64,000 bases of DNA from Pantoea sp. SOD02 (GTDB taxonomy: Bacteria > Pseudomonadota > Gammaproteobacteria > Enterobacterales > Enterobacteriaceae). The stretch covers positions 2,914,001-2,978,000 of the forward strand of contig NZ_CP102604.1 in the NCBI RefSeq assembly GCF_024707505.1. Reading direction: 5' to 3'. Below are positions 9,998-20,592 of this stretch, one piece after another. Positions within the stretch are counted from its first letter, which is position 1, and every line of letters begins with the position of its first letter. Under the pieces are notes generated by a model. The model ran no database searches. It was not told the origin of the DNA and saw only the letters and a list, made by a program, of their open reading frames with translations. A program made the position numbers and the translations under genes.

Positions 9998-11725
9998 ATG
10001 ATTTCAGGCATTTTAGCATCACCGGGTATCGCTTTCGGCAACGCACTTTTGCTGAAGGAAGATGAGATCGTCATTAGCCGTAAAAAAATTACTGACGATC
10101 AGGTTGAGCAGGAAGTTCAGCGCTTCCTCGATGGACGCAGCAAAGCTGCTTCACAGCTCGAAGCCATTCGCATTAAAGCCGGTGAAACCTTCGGTGAAGA
10201 GAAAGCTGCGATCTTTGAAGGTCACATCATGCTGCTCGAAGACGAAGAGCTTGAGCAGGAAATCATCGACCTCATCAAAAAAGACCACGCTACCGCTGAC
10301 GCCGCCGCTCATACCGTGATTGAAGGCCAGGCTGTTGCCCTGGAAGAGTTGGATGACGAATACCTGAAAGAGCGTGCGGCTGACGTACGTGATATCGGTA
10401 AGCGACTGCTGCAGAACATTCTCGGTCTGCACATTGTTGATCTAAGCGCGATTGCTGAAGAATCTATTCTGGTGGCGAAAGATTTAACGCCGTCAGAAAC
10501 CGCACAGCTGAACCTGAAAAAGGTGCTGGGCTTTATCACCGATATTGGTGGACGCACCTCTCACACCTCTATCATGGCGCGTTCACTCGAGCTACCAGCC
10601 ATTGTCGGCACCGGTAACGTGACCACCACCGTGAAAAACGGTGATTTCCTGATCATTGATGGCGTTAACAACAAGATTTACGTCAACCCTTCAGAGCAGG
10701 AACTGGAAGAGCTGAAAGCGATCCAGACTCAATATCTGTCTGAGAAGCATGAACTGGCGAAACTGAAAGATCTGCCAGCGATTACGCTGGACGGCCATCA
10801 GGTTGAAGTCTGCGCTAACATCGGTACCGTGCGCGATGTCGCCGGTGCAGAGCGTAACGGCGCAGAAGGTGTTGGCCTGTATCGTACCGAGTTCCTGTTT
10901 ATGGACCGCGATTCACTGCCAACCGAAGAAGAGCAGTTCCAGGCATACAAAGCGGTTGCTGAAGCGGTGGGTTCGCAGGCAGTTATCGTGCGTACCATGG
11001 ACATCGGCGGCGACAAAGATCTGCCTTACATGAACCTGCCAAAAGAAGACAACCCGTTCCTCGGCTGGCGCGCAATTCGTATCGCCATGGACCGCAAAGA
11101 GATTCTGCATGCGCAGCTGCGCGCGATTCTGCGTGCTTCCTCTTTCGGTAAACTGCGCATCATGTTCCCAATGATCATTTCAGTAGAAGAAGTTCGCATT
11201 TTGAAAGGCGAGCTGGAGCTACTGAAAACGCAACTGCGTGAAGAAGGCAAATCATTTGATGAGTCCATTGAAGTGGGCATCATGGTTGAAACGCCAGCCT
11301 CCGCAGTGATTGCGCGCCATCTGGCGAAAGAAGTCGACTTCTTTAGTATTGGGACAAATGACCTGACGCAGTATACTCTGGCGGTCGATCGTGGTAATGA
11401 TTTGATTTCACACCTCTATAACCCAATGACGCCGTCTGTTCTGGGCCTCATTAAGCAAGTGATCGACGCATCACATGCCGAAGGGAAATGGACCGGCATG
11501 TGTGGTGAGCTGGCTGGTGATGAACGTGCTACACTACTGTTACTGGGAATGGGGCTGGACGAATTCAGCATGAGCGCCATTTCAATCCCAAGCATCAAGA
11601 AAATCATTCGTAATACTAATTTCGAAGATGCGAAGGCATTGGCGGAGCAGGCTCTGGATCAACCAACAGCGGATGATTTGATGAATTTGGTCAACAAGTT
11701 CATTAAAGAAAAAACGCTCTGCTGA
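9998..11725 (+). CDS. ptsI: PTS Enzyme I (phosphoenolpyruvate-protein phosphotransferase)
   Basis: Transfers phosphate from phosphoenolpyruvate to HPr in the cytoplasm. The 575 residues match the family length. The N-terminal HPr-binding and phosphohistidine region contains [13 protein letters not shown] with the active His near residue 189. The C-terminal TIM-barrel PEP-binding domain has [18 protein letters not shown] (about 290), [11 protein letters not shown] (about 447) and the active-site CGELAGDE (Cys about 502). GGTAGGG precedes the ATG at a good distance. crr follows after 41 bases with its own AGGAGA site. Confidence 0.98.
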   Translation: MISGILASPGIAFGNALLLKEDEIVISRKKITDDQVEQEVQRFLDGRSKAASQLEAIRIKAGETFGEEKAAIFEGHIMLLEDEELEQEIIDLIKKDHATADAAAHTVIEGQAVALEELDDEYLKERAADVRDIGKRLLQNILGLHIVDLSAIAEESILVAKDLTPSETAQLNLKKVLGFITDIGGRTSHTSIMARSLELPAIVGTGNVTTTVKNGDFLIIDGVNNKIYVNPSEQELEELKAIQTQYLSEKHELAKLKDLPAITLDGHQVEVCANIGTVRDVAGAERNGAEGVGLYRTEFLFMDRDSLPTEEEQFQAYKAVAEAVGSQAVIVRTMDIGGDKDLPYMNLPKEDNPFLGWRAIRIAMDRKEILHAQLRAILRASSFGKLRIMFPMIISVEEVRILKGELELLKTQLREEGKSFDESIEVGIMVETPASAVIARHLAKEVDFFSIGTNDLTQYTLAVDRGNDLISHLYNPMTPSVLGLIKQVIDASHAEGKWTGMCGELAGDERATLLLLGMGLDEFSMSAISIPSIKKIIRNTNFEDAKALAEQALDQPTADDLMNLVNKFIKEKTLC

Positions 11726-11766
11726 TCCACGGACGCTAGCCTCAAATTACTGCTTAGGAGAAGATC

Positions 11767-12270
11767 ATGGGTTTGTTTTCTAAACTTTTTGGCGAAAAAT
11801 CAGAGAGCGCGTCAGGCACTATCGATATCGTTGCGCCTCTGTCAGGCGAAATCGTAAATATCGAAGACGTACCTGATGTGGTATTCGCTGAGAAAATCGT
11901 TGGTGACGGTATCGCAATCAAACCAACCGGCGACAAAATGGTTGCACCGGTTGATGGTACTATCGGCAAGATTTTCGAAACTAACCACGCATTTTCAATC
12001 GAGTCTGATAACGGCATCGAACTGTTTGTTCACTTCGGTATCGACACGGTTGAGCTCAAAGGTGAAGGTTTCAAACGCATCGCTGAAGAAGGCCAGAAGG
12101 TTAAGAAAGGCGACGTGGTGATCGAGTTTGATCTGGCACTGCTGGAAGAGAAAGCGAAATCCACGCTGACGCCGGTTGTAATCTCGAACATGGACGAGAT
12201 TAAAGACCTGATCAAACTCTCCGGTCAGGTAACTGTGGGCGAGACTCCGGTTATCCGCATCAAGAAGTAA
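11767..12270 (+). CDS. crr: PTS glucose-specific Enzyme IIA
   Basis: Soluble EIIA-Glc. It passes phosphate to glucose-type EIIBC permeases and, by its phosphorylation state, controls adenylate cyclase and inducer exclusion. The 167 residues include the two active-site histidines, His74 ([10 protein letters not shown]) and His89 ([11 protein letters not shown]). It ends the ptsHI-crr operon; a terminator follows 26 bases after the stop. E. coli has pdxK next; here a two-component system takes that place. Confidence 0.98.
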   Translation: MGLFSKLFGEKSESASGTIDIVAPLSGEIVNIEDVPDVVFAEKIVGDGIAIKPTGDKMVAPVDGTIGKIFETNHAFSIESDNGIELFVHFGIDTVELKGEGFKRIAEEGQKVKKGDVVIEFDLALLEEKAKSTLTPVVISNMDEIKDLIKLSGQVTVGETPVIRIKK

Positions 12271-12296
12271 GCTTCGGCTGATTCGTGAGAATTGTA

Positions 12297-12323
12297 AAAC
12301 GGCACCCAATGGGTGCCGTTTTT
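12297..12323 (+). terminator. Terminator of ptsHI-crr
   Basis: AAAACGGCACCC, loop AAT, GGGTGCCGTTTTTG. A perfect GC stem with flanking A and T runs, so it can also act on the - strand for the convergent kinase gene. Confidence 0.92.
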
Positions 12324-12375
12324 GTTTACTTAGCTCTGAATTCGCGAGGTGCGGTCAGGACGACCACACCAAGCC

Positions 12376-13737
12376 TCATTCCTGCTTCCAGCGCGGCAAC
12401 CTTAACGTCAGCTCCAAACCCCCTTCCGGGCGATTTACCGCCTGCACTTCTCCGTGATGCGCCAGAATCACCTTGCGCACAATTGAAAGTCCTAAGCCGT
12501 AGCCTTTGCCCATCAGCGGAGAATTTACGCGGACAAAAGGATCGAAGATACTTGAGAGCTTCTCTTCGTCAACGCCCGGCCCTTGATCGCGCACGCTAAT
12601 CGCCAGCCACTGATTCTCCGCCTGCAGGCGCACATTGATGTGCTGACCTTTATGCGAGAAACGCAGCGCATTACGCAGCACATTCTCCACGCCACGGCGA
12701 ATCAGCTCTGCATTGCCGTGCACGGTGTAATCCGCATTCTCATCAACCTGAAAATCGACTTTCACGCCAGGAATTTGCGCCTCATAGCGCACATCAGTCA
12801 CCACCGCATGCAGCAGGCCGGTAAGGTCGAAATACTGTTCGCCCGGCATACTCTCGTGCTCAGCACGCGAAAGCGTCAGCAGTTCGCCAATCATCTTGTC
12901 GAGGCGTCGGGCCTCCTCATCAATACGATTGAGTGAGGATTCCACAGATTCCGGCGTCTGCCGCGCTAAGCCGGTCGCCAGCTGCAAGCGTGCCAGCGGT
13001 GAACGCAGCTCGTGGGAGATATCATGCAGCAGCTCCTCACGCGCTTTCACCAGCGTATCGAGGCGCTCTACCATCGCATCAAAATCCTGCGCAACGTTTG
13101 ACAGCTCGTCATGGCGTTTACGCATCACTGGATAGAGCCGCACCGATAAATCACCGCTCGAGACGCGCGCAAAACCCTCGCGCAGCTGCCGCATCGGCCG
13201 CGTCAGGTTCCACGCGAGCAGCAGGCTAAACAGCAGCCCCAATGCACCAGCGAAAGTAAACATCGGTTCTGGGATATTCAGGATGCGACGCGGGCCGCCG
13301 CCGCCCATCGAGCTATCTTCACGCAGGCCTTTAACGTCATAACGCAACTCGTACTGTTTACCATCCTGCCCTTTCACCCATCGCACAATCACATTGGGAA
13401 AAGGCCCATGAAACGGAGCGCTAAAGGTTTCCGGTGGCGCATCGCCCGGCGTGGTAACGGGTTTATCGTGCTGAATGACGGAGAAAAACTGACGATCGTT
13501 CGGCTCCCAGTCCGCCATCATGTCATCCAGCGAGCTCAGCCCGCCGCGTTCCAGTACTGAGACGGCAGAAGCCATTTGCAGATTAACGATACGGCGAATC
13601 GCGACAATCTCGGGCGGCTCATGTCGATTACCGGAGAGCGTAAAGCCCAGCCACAATAGCTGGCTGATGATGACAAACACGATCCAGAATCCGAGCAAAA
13701 TCTTCCAGAACATGCGGCCGCGATAGCTGTGTTTCAT
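12376..13737 (-). CDS. CpxA-like sensor histidine kinase
   Basis: A 453-residue inner-membrane histidine kinase. A membrane helix lies at about 10-33, a periplasmic sensor at 34-158, and a second helix at 160-178. HAMP follows (about 179-232), then the dimerization/phosphoacceptor helix with HDISHELRSP (His242), and the ATPase domain with N-box NVLRNALRFS, G1 RDQGPGV and G2 GKGYGLGLS. H-box, HAMP and catalytic core resemble CpxA, but the periplasmic domain is not one I recognise, so it is probably a paralogue with a different signal. It overlaps the regulator gene by four bases (ATGA), showing translational coupling. The input signal is unknown. Confidence 0.85.
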   Translation of the reverse strand: MKHSYRGRMFWKILLGFWIVFVIISQLLWLGFTLSGNRHEPPEIVAIRRIVNLQMASAVSVLERGGLSSLDDMMADWEPNDRQFFSVIQHDKPVTTPGDAPPETFSAPFHGPFPNVIVRWVKGQDGKQYELRYDVKGLREDSSMGGGGPRRILNIPEPMFTFAGALGLLFSLLLAWNLTRPMRQLREGFARVSSGDLSVRLYPVMRKRHDELSNVAQDFDAMVERLDTLVKAREELLHDISHELRSPLARLQLATGLARQTPESVESSLNRIDEEARRLDKMIGELLTLSRAEHESMPGEQYFDLTGLLHAVVTDVRYEAQIPGVKVDFQVDENADYTVHGNAELIRRGVENVLRNALRFSHKGQHINVRLQAENQWLAISVRDQGPGVDEEKLSSIFDPFVRVNSPLMGKGYGLGLSIVRKVILAHHGEVQAVNRPEGGLELTLRLPRWKQE

Positions 13738-14414
13738 CGAATGCGATAACCAATACTGCGCACAGTTTCAATGTTGACGCTGTCGGCGGTTAACGCAGCC
13801 AGCTTTTGACGGATGTTGCTGATATGCACATCAACGCTACGATCGTAAGCTTCACGCGGACGGCCAAGGCCTTTTTCCGACAGCTCATCTTTCGATACCA
13901 CGCGGTCCGGCGCACGCAGCAGCAGATCCAGCAGATTGAATTCTGAAGCCGTCAGGTCAAACGCTTTGCCCTGCCATTCGGTGATACGTGTCGCGGGATT
14001 GAGGCTTAGGTCGCCCCAGCGCAGCAGCTCTTTCTTATCCGGCAGCGGAGTTTGATCTTCAAAGCGACGCAGCACGGCACGCAGGCGGGCCACCAGCTCA
14101 CGCGGATAGCACGGTTTCGGCATGTAATCATCCGCACCCATTTCCAGGCCGATAACACGATCGATGTTGTCGCCTTTCGCCGTCAGCATAATCACCGGCA
14201 AGCGGCTGTTCTGGCGCACCTGACGCAGCACATCGATGCCGCTCATATCAGGCAGCATGATGTCGAGAATCATCGCGGTATAATTACCCGACAGCGCACC
14301 TTCAACACCGGCGCTTCCGGTTAAAACCAATTGCGTTTCAAAGCCTTCCGCAATCAGGTATTGGCTCAGCATGGTGCCAAGCTCTACATCATCATCAACC
14401 AGCAGGATTTTCAT
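13734..14414 (-). CDS. CpxR/OmpR-like response regulator
   Basis: A 226-residue DNA-binding response regulator. Its receiver domain (1-115) has acidic residues 7-9, phosphoacceptor Asp51 (ILDIMLPDMSG) and Lys100 (DDYMPKP). The OmpR-type winged helix (about 130-226) carries LTASEFNLLDLLL and DVHISNIRQKL. It is most like CpxR in both domains, yet differs enough to be a paralogue. It is co-transcribed with the overlapping kinase. Its promoter must lie in 14415-14530, after the cysM terminator. Targets cannot be told from the sequence. Confidence 0.88.
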   Translation of the reverse strand: MKILLVDDDVELGTMLSQYLIAEGFETQLVLTGSAGVEGALSGNYTAMILDIMLPDMSGIDVLRQVRQNSRLPVIMLTAKGDNIDRVIGLEMGADDYMPKPCYPRELVARLRAVLRRFEDQTPLPDKKELLRWGDLSLNPATRITEWQGKAFDLTASEFNLLDLLLRAPDRVVSKDELSEKGLGRPREAYDRSVDVHISNIRQKLAALTADSVNIETVRSIGYRIR

Positions 14415-14530
14415 TTTTATCTCTCGTACAAAATTGCCGCTATTTTGTCCTGACTCCGCCGCGAGCGCAGCCGGTTTTACGCGATCCTTACAGTGCTTAC
14501 GCTAGACGATTATTAGGGGAACTATAGACA

Positions 14531-14569
14531 AAAATGGCCCAGTCATACTTTAAAGGTATGCATAGGCCA
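14531..14569 (-). terminator. Terminator of cysM
   Basis: Read on the - strand, TGGCC...CATACC, loop, and ...GTATG...GGCCA form a two-part stem with a small bulge, followed by TTTTTGTC. It lies about 20 bases after the cysM stop and before the two-component system, so the two are separate transcription units. Confidence 0.75.
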
Positions 14570-14591
14570 AATTAAATGCGGGGAAAATCAC

Positions 14592-15473
14592 TCAATGGAA
14601 AACGCCAGTGGAGAGATAGCGATCGCCACGATCGCACACAATCGCCACCACCACGCTGCCTGGCTGCGCCGTCGCAATACGCAATGCGCCCGCCACCGCG
14701 CCGCCAGAGCTAACGCCACAGAAAATCCCTTCACGCTGTGCCAGCGCGCGCATGGTCTCTTCCGCTTCGCGCTGCGCCATATCGATCACCTCATCGACCA
14801 GTTCCGGACGGAAAATGCCGGGCAGATAGGCTTCGGGCCAGCGACGTATACCAGGAATGCTGCTGCCCTCTTGCGGCTGCAGGCCAATCACCTGCACCGC
14901 AGGCGCGAACTCTTTCAGGTAACGTCCAACGCCGGTGATAGTGCCGGTGGTGCCCATGCTGGAGACAAAATGCGTCATGCGGCCAGCAGTTTGCTGCCAG
15001 ATTTCCGGGCCTGTGGTGAGATAATGACCCAGCGGATTATCGGGATTGTTAAACTGATCCAGCACGCGCCCTTCGCCACGCTCGGCCATCGCCTGCGCCA
15101 AATCGCGCGCCCCTTCCATGCCCTGCTCGCGCGTTACCAGCAGCAATTCAGCACCGTAAGCACGCATCGCGTCCTGACGCTCCTGACTCATGTTATCGGG
15201 CATCAACAGGCGCAGCTTGTAGCCTTTCATCGCAGCGATCATCGCCAGCGCAATGCCGGTATTGCCGCTGGTGGCTTCAATCAAGGTATCACCCGGCTTG
15301 ATATCACCGCGCAACTCCGCCTGATGAATCATCGACCAGGCCGCACGATCTTTCACGGAACCAGCTGGATTGTTGCCTTCCAGCTTTAGCCAGATCTCGC
15401 TGCCGTTGTCAGGCGTCAGGCGCTGCAACTTAATCAACGGCGTATTGCCGATGGTATTTTCCAGTGTGGTCAC
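14592..15473 (-). CDS. cysM: Cysteine synthase B (thiosulfate-using)
   Basis: PLP enzyme that joins O-acetylserine with sulfide or with thiosulfate (giving S-sulfocysteine), in the cytoplasm. The 293 residues are a little shorter than CysK, as usual for CysM. The PLP lysine is K41 in GSVKDRAAWSM; the loops [11 protein letters not shown] and GTTGTITGVGRYL are present. It follows cysPUWA, the binding-protein transporter that delivers thiosulfate. A strong terminator hairpin lies between cysA and cysM, so co-transcription may be only partial. Confidence 0.97.
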   Translation of the reverse strand: MTTLENTIGNTPLIKLQRLTPDNGSEIWLKLEGNNPAGSVKDRAAWSMIHQAELRGDIKPGDTLIEATSGNTGIALAMIAAMKGYKLRLLMPDNMSQERQDAMRAYGAELLLVTREQGMEGARDLAQAMAERGEGRVLDQFNNPDNPLGHYLTTGPEIWQQTAGRMTHFVSSMGTTGTITGVGRYLKEFAPAVQVIGLQPQEGSSIPGIRRWPEAYLPGIFRPELVDEVIDMAQREAEETMRALAQREGIFCGVSSGGAVAGALRIATAQPGSVVVAIVCDRGDRYLSTGVFH

Positions 15474-15501
15474 GGTTTGATTCCAGACGAAAGAAGTGCA
15501 A

Positions 15502-15530
15502 ATAAAACGGGCGGGAAAGTCCCGCCCGAA
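15502..15530 (-). terminator. Terminator or attenuator between cysA and cysM
   Basis: On the - strand CGGGCGGGA, a short loop and TCCCGCCCG are followed by TTTTATTT. The nine-base GC stem with a T run is a good intrinsic terminator, only about 28 bases before the cysM start. Confidence 0.85.
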
Positions 15531-15545
15531 GGAGTGTCAAAAATA

Positions 15546-16634
15546 TCAGGCGCTCTCGGCAAAGGCAACCGGGCGCAGCGGCGTAGTGCCATGGTAAATT
15601 CGCGCCTGTTGCAGGCCAACGAACAGGCGTTCACCGCGAATTGGCGCATTATGATCGCCATCAAACACCACCGAGAACACGTCGCCTTGCCAGCCGCTCG
15701 GCTGCACCACCAACTGCCAGAAGTGACCACGCGGGCTGATCTCCAGCACCTGCACCGGCAAAGGCGTTTCCAGACTGCTCTGGCGTGAAATATCGATTTC
15801 CCACGGACGCAGGAACAGCTCAACTTCGCCCTGATGCGCTGGCGTGTAGCCCAGCGGCCAGCGATGTGCGGCAACATGGAACTGCGAGCCGTGCACTTCG
15901 CCTGCAAAGCGATTCACTTCACCGAGGAATTCGAGCACAAAGCGCGTCGCCGGGTCGCGCCACACGTCATCTGGTGTGCCAACCTGTTCGATGTTGCCCT
16001 GGCTCATCACCACCACGGTGTCCGCCACTTCCATCGCTTCTTCCTGGTCGTGGGTGACGAACACGCTGGTGAATTTCAACTCTTCATGCAGCTGACGCAG
16101 CCAGCGACGCAGCTCTTTACGCACCTGCGCATCAAGCGCGCCAAACGGCTCATCCAGCAACAGAATTTGCGGTTCTACCGCCAACGCACGCGCCAGCGCC
16201 ACACGCTGTTTCTGTCCACCAGACAACTGCGCCGGGAAGCGGTTGCCAAGATGGGAAAGTTGTACCATCTCAAGCAGACGCGTAACGCGCTGTTTGATCT
16301 CAGCAGCACTCGGACGTTCGCGACGTGGCAGCACCGTCAGGCCAAAGGCGATGTTGTCGAACACCGTCATGTGGCGGAACAGCGCATAGTGCTGGAACAC
16401 GAAGCCCACCTGACGATCGCGCGCATGGATGCGGCTGACGTCTTTGCCATTGAAATGGATTTGTCCGCTGTTCTGATGTTCCAGCCCAGCGATGATACGC
16501 AGCAGCGTTGTTTTACCGGAGCCGGACGGCCCCAGAAGCCCTACCATCTTGCCGGAAGGAATATCCAGAGAGATGTCGTTCAGAACCGACGTGCGGTCAA
16601 ACGATTTGTTGATTTTTTTAATCTCAATGCTCAT
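15546..16634 (-). CDS. cysA: Sulfate/thiosulfate ABC transporter ATP-binding protein CysA
   Basis: ATPase that drives sulfate and thiosulfate import through CysU/CysW. The 362 residues contain Walker [10 protein letters not shown] (35-43), signature [15 protein letters not shown] (about 135), Walker [14 protein letters not shown] (about 155) and the H-loop [11 protein letters not shown]. The C-terminal TOBE-like regulatory domain runs from about residue 240. Its start overlaps the cysW end by 11 bases, so translation is coupled. Confidence 0.97.
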   Translation of the reverse strand: MSIEIKKINKSFDRTSVLNDISLDIPSGKMVGLLGPSGSGKTTLLRIIAGLEHQNSGQIHFNGKDVSRIHARDRQVGFVFQHYALFRHMTVFDNIAFGLTVLPRRERPSAAEIKQRVTRLLEMVQLSHLGNRFPAQLSGGQKQRVALARALAVEPQILLLDEPFGALDAQVRKELRRWLRQLHEELKFTSVFVTHDQEEAMEVADTVVVMSQGNIEQVGTPDDVWRDPATRFVLEFLGEVNRFAGEVHGSQFHVAAHRWPLGYTPAHQGEVELFLRPWEIDISRQSSLETPLPVQVLEISPRGHFWQLVVQPSGWQGDVFSVVFDGDHNAPIRGERLFVGLQQARIYHGTTPLRPVAFAESA

Positions 16635-17496
16635 GATTTTCCTCCTGTAGGCGCTTCTGCTGATGCTCTAATCGCCACTGCACCACGCTTTTCAGAAACA
16701 GCGTTACAATTGCCATCAGGGTCAGCAGCGCGGCGGCGGTAAAGGCGCCCACGGTGTTGTAATCCTGATGCAGTAATTCAACCTGAAGCGGCAAAGTATA
16801 GGTTTCGCCGCGAATCGATCCCGAAACCACCGAGACCGCACCAAATTCACCAATCGCGCGCGCGTTGGTCAGCACCACACCATACATCAGCGCCCAGCGG
16901 ATATTCGGCAACGTTACGCGGCGGAACATCTGCCAGCCGGATGCGCCCAACAGCACCGCCGCTTCATCTTCGTGGCTACCCTGACTCAGCATCACCGGTA
17001 CCAACTCACGCACCACAAACGGACAGGTAACAAAAATGGTGGCCAGCACCATGCCCGGCCAGGAGAACATAATCTGAATATTGTGCGCATCCAGCCAGCC
17101 GCCTGCAGGACCGTTAACGCCCCAGAACAGCAGATACATCAAACCGGCAACCACCGGCGACACCGCAAACGGGATATCAAACAGCGTCAACAGCAGCTGG
17201 CGGCCTGGGAAGGTAAAGCGCGTCACCAGCCACGCCAGCAGCGTCCCGAACACCATGTTGACCGGCACGGTAATCAGCGCCACTAACAGGGTCAGCCAAA
17301 TGGCGTGCAGCATGTCGCCATCTTTCAGGTTATTCAGCGAGGCAACCAAACCCTGGTTGAGCGCTTCCCAGAAGATGGAAACCATCGGCACCACCAGCAG
17401 CAGGATGGAAACCAGCGCGCCGATGCCAATCAGCAGCCACTTACCCCAGTTGATTGGCTGGCGGTCAGCGTGATTAATGTGTGAAATCTCCGCCAT
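16624..17496 (-). CDS. cysW: Sulfate/thiosulfate ABC transporter permease CysW
   Basis: Inner-membrane subunit that pairs with CysU. The 290 residues have six membrane helices and the EAA loop that contacts CysA ([23 protein letters not shown], about residues 177-199, split here only as a description). It overlaps cysA by 11 bases downstream and cysU by one base upstream (TGATG). Confidence 0.97.
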   Translation of the reverse strand: MAEISHINHADRQPINWGKWLLIGIGALVSILLLVVPMVSIFWEALNQGLVASLNNLKDGDMLHAIWLTLLVALITVPVNMVFGTLLAWLVTRFTFPGRQLLLTLFDIPFAVSPVVAGLMYLLFWGVNGPAGGWLDAHNIQIMFSWPGMVLATIFVTCPFVVRELVPVMLSQGSHEDEAAVLLGASGWQMFRRVTLPNIRWALMYGVVLTNARAIGEFGAVSVVSGSIRGETYTLPLQVELLHQDYNTVGAFTAAALLTLMAIVTLFLKSVVQWRLEHQQKRLQEENHEH

Positions 17497-18329
17497 CAGT
17501 GGCCTCCTAAGCGACGGCCAAAGCGGCTCTGCAAGGTGTTAATCGCGAACAGCAGCAATAAGGAAGCGGCCATGATCACAGACGCGATGGCGCTCGCCGC
17601 CGGATAATCAAACTCTTGCAGACGCACGAAAATCATCAGCGAAGTCACTTCGGTTTTCCACGCGATGTTACCGGCGATAAAGATCACTGCGCCGAACTCA
17701 CCGATGCTGCGGGTAAACGACAGTGCAGTACCGGCCAGCAACGCCGGTGCCACTTCTGGCAGCACCACGCGACGAAAGCTCTGCCAGCGCGTAGCTCCGA
17801 GGGTTTCCGCAGCTTCTTCATATTCCGGACCTAACTCTTCCAGCACCGGCTGCACGGTACGCACCACAAACGGGATGCTGGTAAAGGCCATCGCCACGGC
17901 AATGCCGAGCCAGGTGTAAGAGACTTTGATATCAAAATGCGCCAGCCATTGACCGTACCAGCCGTTGACCGAAAACAGGCCTGCCAGCGTTAAGCCCGCA
18001 ACAGCGGTTGGCAGCGCAAACGGCAGATCCATCAAACCATCGAGCAGCGTGCGTCCCGGGAAGCGATAGCGCGTCAGAATCCACGCCATCAGCATGCCGA
18101 ATACCGCATTGAACAGCGAAGCGACGCCCGCCGCCAGAATGGTGACTTTGTACGCAGCAATCAGCTGTGGATGAGTGATCACATCCCAATACTGCGTCAG
18201 CGTCATCTGTGACAGCTGCATCAGCAGCGCGCTGATCGGCAGCAGCAGAATCAGGCAGGTGAACAGTAAGCTGGTGCCGAGGCTCAATCCAAAGCCCGGC
18301 AAGACACGTTTTTGAGCAAGCGCAAACAT
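17496..18329 (-). CDS. cysU: Sulfate/thiosulfate ABC transporter permease CysU (CysT)
   Basis: Second membrane subunit of the sulfate/thiosulfate importer. The 277 residues have six helices and the EAA motif EEAAETLGATRWQSFRRVVL near residue 178, very like the one in CysW. The start codon shares one base with the cysP stop (TAATG) and the stop shares one base with the cysW start, so cysP, cysU and cysW are tightly coupled. Confidence 0.97.
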   Translation of the reverse strand: MFALAQKRVLPGFGLSLGTSLLFTCLILLLPISALLMQLSQMTLTQYWDVITHPQLIAAYKVTILAAGVASLFNAVFGMLMAWILTRYRFPGRTLLDGLMDLPFALPTAVAGLTLAGLFSVNGWYGQWLAHFDIKVSYTWLGIAVAMAFTSIPFVVRTVQPVLEELGPEYEEAAETLGATRWQSFRRVVLPEVAPALLAGTALSFTRSIGEFGAVIFIAGNIAWKTEVTSLMIFVRLQEFDYPAASAIASVIMAASLLLLFAINTLQSRFGRRLGGH

Positions 18330-19345
18330 TAACCGCGCCCCGCTGCCAGTAATTTATCCAGCTCACCGTCACTGGCGAAATGGACTTTCATCACGTTGTC
18401 CCAGCCGCCAAAGGCATCTTTGACGTTGAACAGTTCAGTCTGCGGGAAGCGATCTTTCTGCTCCGCCATCAACTGCGGATTGTTCACGCGATAGTAGTAA
18501 CTGGTGATAATTTTCTGCGCTTCAGGCGTGTAGAGATAATTCAGATAGGCTTTGGCCGCGTCTGTGGTGCCGTTGTGCTCGACATTTTTGTCGACCCACG
18601 CCACCGGGAACTCCGCCAGAATATTGGTTTTCGGCACGATCACTTCGTACTGATCTTTGCCGTACTGATTACGGATGTTGTTCACTTCCGATTCAAAGCT
18701 GATCAGCACATCGCCGAGGCCGCGCTCGGCAAACGTAGTGGTAGCGCCGCGACCGCCGGTATCAAACACTTCAACGTTCTTCAGGAACTTCGCCATAAAG
18801 GCTCTGGTTTTGGCTATATCTTTGCCATCGGCCTGATCGGCTGCGCCCCACGCGGCGAGATAGGTATAACGCCCGTTACCGGACGTTTTAGGATTCGGGA
18901 AAATCAGCTTCACGTTATCGCGCGCCAGATCGGCCCAGCTGTGAATCTGCTTCGGGTTACCTTTACGCACCAGAAACGCCATGGTGGAGTAAAACGGTGA
19001 GCTGCTGTTTGGCAGACGTTGTTGCCAGTCAGCGGGAATCAGTTGGCCTTTGTCATGCAGCACCTGCACATCAGTAACCTGATTGTAGGTCACCACATCG
19101 GCGCGCAGACCTTGCAGAATTGCCAGCGCCTGCTTAGAAGAACCGGCGTGCGACTGCTTGATGGTCAGCTTGTCATTGGGATGCGCAGCGTCCCACTGCT
19201 TTTCAAAGGGTGCATTCAGGGCAACAAACAGTTCGCGCGAAACGTCGTAGGAGCTATTCAGCAACTCAGTTGCTTGCGCCGCACTGGCTAAAGCACACGA
19301 CAGCGCGATACCGCCAAGCCATTTTTTCGAAATCGGAAGTGTCAT
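18329..19345 (-). CDS. cysP: Thiosulfate-binding periplasmic protein CysP
   Basis: Captures thiosulfate (and sulfate) in the periplasm for CysUWA. The 338-residue protein has a signal peptide with likely cleavage after ASAAQA (residue 25), then a type II binding-protein fold with [12 protein letters not shown] (about 28) and the anion-binding segments [11 protein letters not shown] and [16 protein letters not shown]. It is the first gene of the operon. The 180 bases upstream (19346-19525) hold its promoter, expected to need CysB; no clean -35/-10 pair is visible, which fits an activated promoter. Confidence 0.97.
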   Translation of the reverse strand: MTLPISKKWLGGIALSCALASAAQATELLNSSYDVSRELFVALNAPFEKQWDAAHPNDKLTIKQSHAGSSKQALAILQGLRADVVTYNQVTDVQVLHDKGQLIPADWQQRLPNSSSPFYSTMAFLVRKGNPKQIHSWADLARDNVKLIFPNPKTSGNGRYTYLAAWGAADQADGKDIAKTRAFMAKFLKNVEVFDTGGRGATTTFAERGLGDVLISFESEVNNIRNQYGKDQYEVIVPKTNILAEFPVAWVDKNVEHNGTTDAAKAYLNYLYTPEAQKIITSYYYRVNNPQLMAEQKDRFPQTELFNVKDAFGGWDNVMKVHFASDGELDKLLAAGRG

Positions 19346-19525
19346 GCTGCACCCTGAAAGACGGCAGTTAAGCCAATGCCATTAGATGCTGTCAGTGTAT
19401 TTATAACTCAGGGGAAAGCTGTAACGGTTTTATATATCGTTTAGGGATTTCAAAGTCTAAAAAGGCATAAGACGGAGGGAGAGTTTATGCGGTGAGTGGG
19501 AATGAATTGTGCGGCGTTTTGGCCA

Positions 19526-19586
19526 GGTCGCCATAAATGGCGACCCAACGAAATCTCACACCGTAGGGTCGCCATTTATGGCGACC
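19526..19586. repeat. REP pair (BIME-like) between yfeX and cysP
   Basis: Two palindromes GGTCGCCAT-N2-ATGGCGACC at 19526-19545 and 19567-19586. The right copy is preceded by GTAG; the left is followed by the inverted foot CCAAC (CTAC type, one change). The feet face each other. The pair lies just downstream of the yfeX stop and upstream of the cysP promoter. Confidence 0.85.
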
Positions 19587-19594
19587 TCGCTTAA

Positions 19595-20491
19595 TTACAA
19601 CGCTGTCAGCACATCCAGCGACGGCGCAAAAAAGTAGCTACCACTCACCGGCTTAGTGAAGCGCAACATCGCGTCCATTTTGCCGTCGCGCTCGCCGAAC
19701 ATGCTCAGCAGCTGTTGCTCAATGTTATAGAGGCGATGACAGTAAGAGATGAAGTACAGCCCATGCGTACCGCTGGCGCTGCCGTACGGCAGGCTTTGGC
19801 GCAGAATCTTCAGCCCTTTGCCCTCTTCTTTCAGATCGACACGGCTGAGATGCGAAGTAGCAGGACGCTGATCGCCCGGCAGCTCTTCATCCGTCTCTTT
19901 GGTACGACCAATAATCGCTTCCTGCTTCTCTACTGCCATACGATTCCACAGCTTGAGGTTATGCTCCCAGCGTTGGGTAAACACATAGCTGCCGCCCGCA
20001 TCCGCGCCTGCGCTGATAATCGCCACATCTTTGCGCGCTTCGCCCTGCGGGTTTTCCGTGCCATCGACGAAGCCCGACAGATCGCGGTCTTCAATCCAGC
20101 GGAAACCGTGCGTCTCTTCTTCGATATTGACGGCAGCAGCAAAGGCGCTGAGTGCGGCCTGAGCCAGCGCGAAGTTCACGTCGTGTCGTTGAGATTGAAT
20201 ATGGATCAGCAAATCGCGCTGCGTAGCCGGCGCAATGCCGTTGCCGAGCGGCGCAAACGCTTTGAGTTCAGGTGCGGAAGCGTTGCCTTGCAGATCGCGC
20301 CACAGCGCATCACCAAAGGCGATCACCGCGCCCAATCCGGCATCACTGAATTTGCTTTGCAGCACTTCAAGCTGCTGCAGGAAGGATTTGCTGCCCTGGC
20401 GCAGCGCGTCAAGATCACCCGTGACGCGGGCTTCGAGCCAAATGGCGAAACGGCGGTGTTCCAACAGGATCCCGCTCTGAAACTGAGACAT
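19595..20491 (-). CDS. yfeX: Dyp-type heme peroxidase YfeX
   Basis: A cytoplasmic Dyp-type peroxidase; the E. coli enzyme binds heme and oxidises porphyrinogens and dyes (a deferrochelatase role has been proposed). At 298 residues it matches E. coli YfeX (299). The Dyp signature GxxDG is present in [14 protein letters not shown] (distal Asp), followed by [12 protein letters not shown] and the heme-pocket stretch [18 protein letters not shown]. The start MSQFQSG is chosen because it matches the family and has GGAG upstream; in-frame starts further up to 20557 would add 22 unrelated residues. It appears monocistronic. Confidence 0.95.
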   Translation of the reverse strand: MSQFQSGILLEHRRFAIWLEARVTGDLDALRQGSKSFLQQLEVLQSKFSDAGLGAVIAFGDALWRDLQGNASAPELKAFAPLGNGIAPATQRDLLIHIQSQRHDVNFALAQAALSAFAAAVNIEEETHGFRWIEDRDLSGFVDGTENPQGEARKDVAIISAGADAGGSYVFTQRWEHNLKLWNRMAVEKQEAIIGRTKETDEELPGDQRPATSHLSRVDLKEEGKGLKILRQSLPYGSASGTHGLYFISYCHRLYNIEQQLLSMFGERDGKMDAMLRFTKPVSGSYFFAPSLDVLTAL

Positions 20492-20592
20492 TGAACTGCT
20501 CTCCGGCATGAAAGTTAGACGATGTTTTTTCGCCCGTATCATACCGGAAAGCCACACTCTTTGAGCGGGTGTTTAAGCAAGTTTTATCTTGT

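Noticed and set aside
15834..16742. Long open frame on the + strand over cysA
   Set aside because: It is antisense to a well-supported gene, has no ribosome-binding site and its composition (Arg/His/Gln rich) is typical of a shadow of a GC-rich coding strand.
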